From: Halorhodospira halophila
GTDB taxonomy: Bacteria; Pseudomonadota; Gammaproteobacteria; Nitrococcales; Halorhodospiraceae
Reading direction: 5' to 3'
Assembly (NCBI RefSeq): GCF_016653405.1
Contig: NZ_NHSN01000033.1
Coordinates: 1-52,825, forward strand
Length of the DNA stretch: 52,825 nt
How positions within the stretch are numbered: the stretch's first letter is position 1; each line of letters starts with the position of its first letter. Positions 46,322 through 52,825 of the stretch are shown here, one piece after another. The position numbers and the translations under genes are program-made. The notes under the pieces are model-generated. The model had not been told where the DNA came from and searched no databases. It saw nothing but the letters and a program-made list of their open reading frames with translations.

Positions 46322-46363
46322 CCCGCCTCTCCCCCGCATCCGCGGGGGTAGGCGGGTTTTTTT
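46322..46363 (+). terminator. Rho-independent terminator of the cytochrome c4 gene
   Basis: CCCGCCT and AGGCGGG flank an inner CCCCCGC/GCGGGGG pair, giving a stem of about 15 base pairs with one mismatch and a 4-base loop. Seven T residues follow. Confidence 0.93.
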
Positions 46364-46411
46364 ATACCCGGCAGGAACGACGCCACTCCGTCGCCCGAGG
46401 CTTCGGCACCC

Positions 46412-47245
46412 ATGACCAACATCTCCTACCGTCTGCGCGAGGGCGTCTACGCCACCCTCCACCCGACGCTCTCGCCCGAGGCGCCGGCCACCATCCGGGT
46501 GGTCAGCTACAATATCCAGAACGCCATCGCCACCTCGCGCTACCACCACTACTTCACGCGGGGCTGGAAGCACGTGCTGCCCGACCGGCAGCGGCAGATG
46601 AACCTCGAGCGCATCGGCGGCTGGATCGAGCCCTACGACCTGGTCGGGCTGCAGGAGGTGGACGCCGGCAGCTTCCGCACGGGCTTCATGAACCAGGTGG
46701 AGCACCTGGCCTACAAGGCGGATTTCCCCTACTGGTACATCCAGACCAACCGCAACATGGGTCGCCTGGCACAGCAGAGCAACGGCCTGCTGGCCCGCTA
46801 CCGCCCGGCGGAGATCCGTGAGCACCGCCTGCCCGGGCTGATCCCCGGGCGCGGGGCACTGCAGATCCGTTTCGGCGCGGGCAGCGAGGCGCTGAATGTC
46901 ATCCAGGTGCACATGGCCCTGGGCCGGCGGACCCGGATCCGGCAGATGGACTTCCTGGCCGAGCTGGTCAACGCCCACCGGCACGTGATCGTCATGGGCG
47001 ACCTGAACTGCCGGACGGACAGCCCGGAGCTCGACCGCCTGGGGCGGCGCACCGACCTCTCCGAGCCCATCCACGGGCTGCACACCTTCCCCAGCTGGCG
47101 CCCGCGCCACAACATCGATCACATCCTGATCAGCTCCACGCTCCGGGTGCAGCGGGCCCGCGTGCTGGAATATCCCCTCTCGGACCACCTGCCCATCGCC
47201 ATGGAGCTGGGCCTGCCCGAGGCAGTCCGGCTGCCTGCGGCATAA
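46412..47245 (+). CDS. Endonuclease/exonuclease/phosphatase family protein
   Basis: A 277-residue metal-dependent phosphodiesterase-fold protein. Motifs run in the usual order: VVSYNIQNAI with the conserved Asn, LVGLQEVDAG with the metal Glu, VIVMGDLNCRTDSPEL with the Asp/Asn pair, and the C-terminal RHNIDHILIS and LSDHLPIAMEL with the catalytic His. No signal peptide is seen. The fold covers nucleases, sphingomyelinases and phosphatases, so the substrate cannot be told. Confidence 0.87.
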   Translation: MTNISYRLREGVYATLHPTLSPEAPATIRVVSYNIQNAIATSRYHHYFTRGWKHVLPDRQRQMNLERIGGWIEPYDLVGLQEVDAGSFRTGFMNQVEHLAYKADFPYWYIQTNRNMGRLAQQSNGLLARYRPAEIREHRLPGLIPGRGALQIRFGAGSEALNVIQVHMALGRRTRIRQMDFLAELVNAHRHVIVMGDLNCRTDSPELDRLGRRTDLSEPIHGLHTFPSWRPRHNIDHILISSTLRVQRARVLEYPLSDHLPIAMELGLPEAVRLPAA

Positions 47246-47311
47246 CGCGCAGGGGTTTGTTGCCGCCCGCGGAACTGTATTACGCTCCCGCGTCAAGTTC
47301 CGACGGGGAGC

Positions 47312-48679
47312 ATGGCCATGACGGATTTGCGGCAGTCGATCCATGGAGAGTGGGGATCGCGGTGGGCCTTCATTCTGGCGGCAACCGGCTCCGCCGTGGG
47401 CCTGGGCAACATCTGGCGCTTCCCCTACGTCGTCGGTGAGTACGGCGGCGGCGCCTTCATCCTGATCTACCTGGCCTGCATCCTCGCCATCGGCATCCCG
47501 GTGATGATGGCCGAGATCCTCATCGGCCGCCGCGGCCGCCAGAGCCCCATCAACACCATGCGCGCCCTGCCCGCCGAGTACGGCGGCGGACGCTGGTGGC
47601 AGATCCTTGGCTGGCTGGGGGTCTGCGCCGGCTTCCTGGTGCTCTCCTTCTACTCGGTGGTGGCGGGCTGGTCGCTCGCCTACGTCCCCTACACCGCCAC
47701 CGGCACCTTCACCGGCGCCGAGACCAGCCAGGTGGAGGAGGTGTTCGGCAACCTGCTGGCCAGCCCGTGGCAGATGCTCTTCTGGCACACCCTGTTCATG
47801 GGGGCCACCGCCTACATCGTCCTGCGCGGGGTGCAGAACGGCCTGGAGCGCGCGGTGCGCCTGCTCATGCCGATCCTCTTCCTGCTGCTGCTGGTGATGG
47901 TCGGTTACGGCATGGGCGCCGGGGCGTTCGTCGAGGCGATGGACTTCATGTTCTCGCCGGACTTCAGCGCCATCGGCGGCGATGCGGTGCTGGTGGCGAT
48001 GGGCCAGGCCTTCTTCACCCTCAGCCTAGGGCTTGGCGCGATCATGGCCTACGGCTCGTATCTGTCCAAGCGCTCCTCGATCCCCGGCAACAGCGGGCTG
48101 ATCGCCGGCGCCGACACGGTCATCGCGCTGCTCGCCGGTCTGGCCATCTTCCCCATCGTGCTGGCCGCCGGGCTCGATCCGGACAGTGGGCCGGGCCTGG
48201 TCTTCGTGACCCTCTCCTACGGCTTCGGGCAGATGCCGCTGGGCGCGCTGTTCGGCACGCTGTTCTTCCTGCTGCTCTCCTTCGCCGCGCTCACCTCGGC
48301 GATCTCCATCATGGAGCCGGCCACCGCCTACTTGGTGGAGACGCGCGGCTGGAGGCGGCCCAAGGCGGCCGCAGCGGTGGCTGCCGCGGCCTGGCTGGTG
48401 GGCATCGGCTCGCTGCTGGCATTCAACGTCTGGGCCGGGTTCACCATCGCCGGGCTGAACTTCCAGGAGCTGGCCGAGTACCTCTCCACCAGCATCATGC
48501 TGCCGCTCGGCGGTCTGCTGATGGCGGTGTTCGCCGGCTGGGTGCTGCCGCGCAGCGTCACCGGCCAGGAGCTGGCGCTGCCCGGGTGGCTGTACCGGAC
48601 CTGGCTGGTGCTGGTGCGCTACATCGTGCCGGCAGCGATCCTGGTGGTCTTCGCCAACAGCCTCGGGCTGCTCGGCTAG
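47312..48679 (+). CDS. Sodium-dependent transporter of the NSS (SNF) family
   Basis: A 455-residue inner-membrane protein with about 11-12 membrane segments and the LeuT-fold signature GSRWAFILAATGSAVGLGNI followed by WRFPYVVGEYGGGAFILIYL at TM1. The later ALTSAISIMEPATAYLVE segment matches the Na+-site TM8. Family members take up amino acids or related osmolytes with Na+. GGGGAG precedes the ATG at 47312; a second ATG lies two codons on. Confidence 0.92.
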   Translation: MAMTDLRQSIHGEWGSRWAFILAATGSAVGLGNIWRFPYVVGEYGGGAFILIYLACILAIGIPVMMAEILIGRRGRQSPINTMRALPAEYGGGRWWQILGWLGVCAGFLVLSFYSVVAGWSLAYVPYTATGTFTGAETSQVEEVFGNLLASPWQMLFWHTLFMGATAYIVLRGVQNGLERAVRLLMPILFLLLLVMVGYGMGAGAFVEAMDFMFSPDFSAIGGDAVLVAMGQAFFTLSLGLGAIMAYGSYLSKRSSIPGNSGLIAGADTVIALLAGLAIFPIVLAAGLDPDSGPGLVFVTLSYGFGQMPLGALFGTLFFLLLSFAALTSAISIMEPATAYLVETRGWRRPKAAAAVAAAAWLVGIGSLLAFNVWAGFTIAGLNFQELAEYLSTSIMLPLGGLLMAVFAGWVLPRSVTGQELALPGWLYRTWLVLVRYIVPAAILVVFANSLGLLG

Positions 48680-48739
48680 CCCGTGGGCGCCGGAGCCCGG
48701 CTCCGCCGGGCCACGGGATGAACGGACACCGCGCGGCGC

Positions 48740-49270
48740 CTAGGCGCTGCCGCGGTGTCGCTCTTTCAGGCCCACGTAGTGGTTGGCGGAGTAGCGCAGG
48801 TGCTCGCGCTCGGCGTCGGTCAGCTCGCGCACCGGCTTGGCCGGGTTGCCCAGGTAGAGGTAGCCCCCGGGCAGCTCCTTGCCCGGCGGCACCAGGGCGC
48901 CGGCCCCGATGATGCTCTCGGCGCCGACCACGGCCCCATCGAGGATCACCGAGCCGATCCCCACCAGGCAATGATCGCCCACGCGGCAGGCGTGGATCAC
49001 CGCCTTGTGGCCCACCGTCACCTCGGCCCCGATCAGCGCCGGGAAGCCGCCGGGGCAGTAGGGACCGTCGTGGCCCACATGGACCACCGCGCCGTCCTGG
49101 ATGTTGGTGCGCGCACCGACCTCGATGCGGTGGACGTCCCCGCGCAGGACGGCCGTGGGCCAGACCGAGACCTCCTCCTCGAGGGTCACGTCGCCGATGA
49201 CCAGGGCCGTGGCATCGACCCAGGCCCCGGGACCGAGCTGCGGGCGGATGCCTCCGAATTCGCGGATCAT
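48740..49270 (-). CDS. Gamma-class carbonic anhydrase-like hexapeptide protein
   Basis: A 176-residue left-handed beta-helix protein. Repeated hexapeptides are visible (VDATALVIGDVTLEEEVSVW, then ARTNIQDGAVVHVGHDG) and the metal-site His residues lie in VVHVGHDG and VTVGHKAVIHAC. It matches the YrdA/PaaY/CaiE group and gamma-carbonic anhydrases; activity is often undetectable in this subgroup, so the CO2 hydration role is uncertain. It starts 16 bases after gor on the same strand and is probably co-transcribed. Confidence 0.9.
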   Translation of the reverse strand: MIREFGGIRPQLGPGAWVDATALVIGDVTLEEEVSVWPTAVLRGDVHRIEVGARTNIQDGAVVHVGHDGPYCPGGFPALIGAEVTVGHKAVIHACRVGDHCLVGIGSVILDGAVVGAESIIGAGALVPPGKELPGGYLYLGNPAKPVRELTDAEREHLRYSANHYVGLKERHRGSA

Positions 49271-49286
49271 GTCGGCTCCCGTTTGA

Positions 49287-50648
49287 TTACAGGGTCACCA
49301 GTTCCTCGGCGCTGGTGGGGTGAATGGCCACCGTGTTGTCGAAATCGGCCTTGGTCGCCCCCATGCGCACCGCCACGGCGAAGCCCTGGAGCATCTCGTC
49401 GGCGCCCTCGCCGAAGAGGTGCACACCGACCACCCGCTGCTCGGCACCGACGGTCACCAGCTTCATGGCCGTGCGCCGCTTCACCTCTTGGGGGGCCAGG
49501 GCGTAGTTCATGGGGAAGAAGCGGGTCTGGTGGCAGGTGACCTGGTCGGCGCCGTAGGCGGCCTCGGCCTCCGGCTCGGTCATGCCCACGGTACCCAGCG
49601 GCGGGTGGGTGAAGACCACCGACGGGATATCCCGGTAATCCAGGCGGCTATCGCTCCGGCCGGCAAAGAGCCGATCGGCCAGGCGCCGCCCGGCGGCGAT
49701 GGCCACCGGGGTGAGTGGGAAGTCGTTGCCGGTGACATCACCCACGGCCAGCACCGAATCCACCTCGGTGCGCTGGTAGTCGTCCACCGGGATGGTGCCG
49801 TCGGCCCGTGGGGTGATACCGGCACGCTCAAGACCCAGGCCGCCGGTGGCGGCGTCGCGGCCGATGGCCCAGATGACGGTATCGACGCCCTCGATGCGCC
49901 GGCCGTCCTCGGCCACCAGGGTGTGCCTGCCGTCCGCCTGGCGCTCGCAGGCGGCGGGGACGAAGTGGGTGCGCAGGTCGAAGCCGTCCACCTCCAGGCT
50001 CTCGGCCAGGGCCTCGCGCAGCAGCGGGTCGAAGCCGCGCAGGGGACCATCCCGACGCACGGTCAGCGTGGTCTCGGTGCCCAGGTGGTGCAGCACGCCG
50101 GCCAGCTCCACGGCGATGTAGCCGGCCCCGACGACCACGGCCCGACGGGGCTGCTCACGGAGTTGAAAGAAACCGTCGGAGTCGATGCCGTGCTCGGCCC
50201 CGGGGATCTCCGGCCGGCTCGGCCGCCCGCCGGGGGCGAGGAGGATGTAGCGCCCGTGCAGGGCCCGGCCGTCCACCTCGACGGTGTGGGCGTCACGCAG
50301 CTGCCCGGTTCCCCGGTAGAGCTCGATCCCGGCACGCTCGACGTTGGTGGCGTAGATCCCGTTGAGCCGCTCGACATAGGCGTCGCGGGCCCGGCACAGG
50401 GCCGCCCAGTCGAAGCCGGGGGCCTGCCCCAGGCTGAAGCCGAAGTCGGCGGCGCGCTCGAGCGCGGCGGCCGTCTCGCTGGCGTACCACATGACCTTCT
50501 TGGGCACGCAGCCGACATTGACGCAGGTGCCACCGAGCCGGTCGCGCTCGACCATGGCCACGCGGGCCCCGTGAGCCGCAGCGCGACGCGCCGTGGCCAT
50601 GCCACCGCTGCCGCCACCGATGACGATCAGATCGTACTCGTCCGTCAT
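49287..50648 (-). CDS. gor: Glutathione-disulfide reductase
   Basis: FAD- and NADPH-dependent reductase keeping glutathione reduced. The 453-residue product from the ATG at 50648 has the FAD motif [19 protein letters not shown], the redox-active [13 protein letters not shown], an NADPH-type fold [16 protein letters not shown], and the C-terminal [11 protein letters not shown] with the catalytic His-Glu pair. CGAGGAGGGTCC lies upstream of this ATG; the 60 extra in-frame residues upstream are not family sequence. Length matches E. coli Gor. It is divergent from the oligopeptidase gene. Confidence 0.95.
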   Translation of the reverse strand: MTDEYDLIVIGGGSGGMATARRAAAHGARVAMVERDRLGGTCVNVGCVPKKVMWYASETAAALERAADFGFSLGQAPGFDWAALCRARDAYVERLNGIYATNVERAGIELYRGTGQLRDAHTVEVDGRALHGRYILLAPGGRPSRPEIPGAEHGIDSDGFFQLREQPRRAVVVGAGYIAVELAGVLHHLGTETTLTVRRDGPLRGFDPLLREALAESLEVDGFDLRTHFVPAACERQADGRHTLVAEDGRRIEGVDTVIWAIGRDAATGGLGLERAGITPRADGTIPVDDYQRTEVDSVLAVGDVTGNDFPLTPVAIAAGRRLADRLFAGRSDSRLDYRDIPSVVFTHPPLGTVGMTEPEAEAAYGADQVTCHQTRFFPMNYALAPQEVKRRTAMKLVTVGAEQRVVGVHLFGEGADEMLQGFAVAVRMGATKADFDNTVAIHPTSAEELVTL

Positions 50649-50762
50649 GGACCCTCCTCGAAAACCGGCATCGGGCGAACCCCCCGCTCCCCCGGATCCG
50701 GTGCAGGGATCGTTCGCCGCACGCGTGCTAGAGTGTAACGCGTCCGCTGCTGAGGTGGTGAT

Positions 50763-52823
50763 ATGTCGCAAAACCCGCTGCTTGACGATCACTTGCTGCC
50801 GCCGTTTCCACGCATCCGCGCCGAGCATGTCGAACCCGCTGTGGAGACCCTCATCGAGGGCAGCCGCGAGGCCCTCGAGACGGCCCTAGCAGCCGGCCCG
50901 CCCTACACTTGGGAGGGCCTGATGCTGCCCCTGGAGGAGGCCGACGACCGGCTGGCCCGGGTCTGGGCACCGGTCGCCCACCTGCACGCCGTGGCCGATT
51001 CGCCGGAGCTGCGCCAGGCCTACAACGCCGCCCTCCCGGCACTCAGCGCGCACTACGCCGAGCAGGGCCAGGATCCGCGGCTCTACCGGGCGATCCACGA
51101 TCTCTCGGAACGCGCCGCTGCGCTGGGCCTGGATCCAGCGCAGCGCAAGGTGATCGCCGACACCCTGCGCGATCTGGAACTCGCCGGTGTGGGGCTCGAA
51201 GAGCCGGCACGCAGCCGGTTCCGGGCCAACGCACAGCGCCTGGCCGAGCTCGGTGCCCGCTTTCAGGAGAACGTGCTCGACGCCACCCAGGCCTGGCACC
51301 TGGACGTGGACGAGGCGGCACTGGCCGGATTGCCCGGCTCGGCCCGCTCCATGGCCCGCCAGGCGGCGACCGAGGCCGGCGTCAGTGGCTACCGCCTGAC
51401 CCTGCAGATGCCCAGCGTGCTGGCCGTGCTACAGCACGCCGAGGACCGCGAACTGCGCCGCGAGGTCTACACCGCCCACGCCACACGGGCCTCCGACGCC
51501 GGCCCCCACGCCGCGCACTACGACAACACCCCGGTGATGGAGGAGATCCTGCGCCTGCGCGCCGAGCAGGCCGATCTGCTTGGCTACCCCAGCTACGCCC
51601 ACCAGGCCCTGGCACGGCGCATGGCCGACTCCCCCGAGGAGGTGCACGGCTTCCTCACCGATCTGGCCGAGCGCGCCCGCCCACGCGCCCAGGACGAGTT
51701 CGACGAGCTGCAGCGCTTCGCCTACGAGCGCGACGGGATCGATCACCTGGAGGTCTGGGACGTCCCCTACTACAGCGAGCGGCTCCGCGAGGAGCGCTTC
51801 CAGCTCTCCGACGAGACGCTGCGCCCGTACTTCCCGGCCGAGCACGTGGTCGAGGGGCTGTTCACGATCGCCGAGCGGTTGTTCGGGGTCCGCTTCCGGC
51901 TCCGCAACGACGTCGAGAGCTGGCACCCGGATGTCCGCTATTACGAGCTGCTCGATGCCGACGGGGCCGCGCGCGGCGGCCTCTACGCCGACCTCTACGC
52001 ACGCACGGGCAAGCGCAGCGGCGCCTGGATGGGCGAGTGCTGCAGCCGGCGCCGCCGCGGCGACGGCGTTCAGCCCCCGGTGGCCTTCCTGACCTGCAAC
52101 TTCATGCCCACCGCCGAGGGTGAGCCAGCGCTGCTGACCCACGACGAGGTGGTCACCCTGTTCCACGAGTTCGGCCACACCCTGCACCACCTGCTCACCC
52201 GCCAAGACTGGCGCCCGGTGGCGGGGATCCACGGGGTCGAGTGGGATGCGGTCGAGCTGCCCAGCCAGCTGCTGGAGAATTGGTGCTGGGAACGCGAGGG
52301 GCTGGATCTGCTGGCCGCTCACCACCAGACCGGCGAGCCACTCCCGCAGCCACTGTTCGAACGGCTGCGGGCCTCCCGCGACTTCCAGGCCGGGCTGCAG
52401 ATGCTCCGCCAACTGGAGTTCTCACTGTTCGATCTGGAACTCCACCAGCGCCGGGACGCCCCGGAGGCGGCCGGCATCCTGAGCACCCTTGAGGATGTCC
52501 GCCGGCGCGTGGCGGTGGTCCACCCGCCGGCCTGGCAGCGCTTCCCGCACAGCTTCGCGCACATCTTCGCCGGCGGGTACGCCGCCGGCTACTACAGCTA
52601 CAAGTGGGCGGAGGTGCTCTCCGCGGACGCCTTCGAGCGCTTTCGCGAGGAGGGGCTGCTCGAGCGCAGCGTGGGCCAGTCGCTGGCCGAGAACATCCTG
52701 GAGATGGGCGGTGCGGCCCCGGCCCGGGAGCTGTTCCAGGGCTTCCGCGGCCGGCCGCCGAGCATCGAACCGCTGCTACGCCAGAGCGGACTCAGCGACG
52801 ACCCGGCCCCCTCCCGCGGGTAA
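50763..52823 (+). CDS. prlC: Oligopeptidase A (M3 metallopeptidase)
   Basis: Cytoplasmic zinc peptidase that degrades short peptides, including cleaved signal peptides. The 686-residue protein is complete, ending three bases before the window edge. It starts [20 protein letters not shown] as in PrlC. It has the zinc motif [16 protein letters not shown], the third ligand region [20 protein letters not shown], and the substrate-binding [29 protein letters not shown] precedes the ATG. Confidence 0.95.
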   Translation: MSQNPLLDDHLLPPFPRIRAEHVEPAVETLIEGSREALETALAAGPPYTWEGLMLPLEEADDRLARVWAPVAHLHAVADSPELRQAYNAALPALSAHYAEQGQDPRLYRAIHDLSERAAALGLDPAQRKVIADTLRDLELAGVGLEEPARSRFRANAQRLAELGARFQENVLDATQAWHLDVDEAALAGLPGSARSMARQAATEAGVSGYRLTLQMPSVLAVLQHAEDRELRREVYTAHATRASDAGPHAAHYDNTPVMEEILRLRAEQADLLGYPSYAHQALARRMADSPEEVHGFLTDLAERARPRAQDEFDELQRFAYERDGIDHLEVWDVPYYSERLREERFQLSDETLRPYFPAEHVVEGLFTIAERLFGVRFRLRNDVESWHPDVRYYELLDADGAARGGLYADLYARTGKRSGAWMGECCSRRRRGDGVQPPVAFLTCNFMPTAEGEPALLTHDEVVTLFHEFGHTLHHLLTRQDWRPVAGIHGVEWDAVELPSQLLENWCWEREGLDLLAAHHQTGEPLPQPLFERLRASRDFQAGLQMLRQLEFSLFDLELHQRRDAPEAAGILSTLEDVRRRVAVVHPPAWQRFPHSFAHIFAGGYAAGYYSYKWAEVLSADAFERFREEGLLERSVGQSLAENILEMGGAAPARELFQGFRGRPPSIEPLLRQSGLSDDPAPSRG

Positions 52824-52825
52824 TC

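Overview
The window is high-GC DNA from a gammaproteobacterium. The most likely source is a halophilic purple sulfur bacterium of the Ectothiorhodospiraceae, Halorhodospira-like. This rests on the acid-rich proteins, a Tat-exported HiPIP, a PioAB/MtrAB electron conduit, a diheme cytochrome c4, and the order of the housekeeping genes. The organism assignment is an inference from gene content; no database search was possible.

Layout. 1-5.3 kb: accB (partial), aroQ, dsbD and cutA on the minus strand, then groES-groEL under a sigma70 promoter overlapped by a perfect CIRCE operator and closed by a strong terminator. 5.4-15 kb: a lipid A acyltransferase homologue, folB-folK, an isoprenylcysteine-methyltransferase-like membrane protein, a small kinase-like protein, glnE, ilvE, cysC and an SLC13 transporter. 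15-19.1 kb: a decayed accessory island with a truncated histone-deacetylase-like gene, a hairpin typical of IS200/IS605 ends, and remnants of a type I-G (formerly I-U) CRISPR system (csx17 and cas3 pieces). Each cas piece is joined in frame to half of a nucleotidyltransferase/small-protein pair. An orphan antitoxin-like gene and an apparently intact Xre/MbcA-RES toxin-antitoxin pair follow. No CRISPR array is present.

19.2-23.6 kb: cysD-cysNC (sulfate activation) and rtcB. 23.9-33.5 kb: a guanidine-I (ykkC) riboswitch followed by a complete guanidine-use operon. It encodes an ABC importer, the two carboxyguanidine-deiminase-type subunits (UAAP1/UAAP2), a biotin-dependent guanidine/urea carboxylase and allophanate hydrolase. 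Together these import guanidine and convert it to ammonia and CO2. 33.6-36.7 kb: a glycosyltransferase, a small outer-membrane barrel and a Wzz-like coiled-coil membrane protein.

36.8-44.7 kb is the most interesting part. A pioABC-type operon (periplasmic multiheme cytochrome, outer-membrane barrel, HiPIP) resembles the phototrophic Fe(II)-oxidation conduit. Divergent from it is a sigma54-dependent two-component system. The intergenic region carries a -24/-12 promoter pointing at pioA, a pair of identical palindromes about 100 bp upstream of it, and a perfect FNR/FixK box inside a 13-bp-arm palindrome at the predicted start site. The PioA homologue has nine CXXCH motifs instead of ten. The kinase PAS region carries a C-X2-C-X4-C cluster. 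Downstream of the kinase are a small outer-membrane protein and an extremely acidic secreted protein that has its own sigma54-type promoter. 44.8-52.8 kb: engB, cytochrome c4, an endonuclease/exonuclease/phosphatase protein, an NSS-family transporter, gamma-carbonic anhydrase, glutathione reductase and oligopeptidase A.
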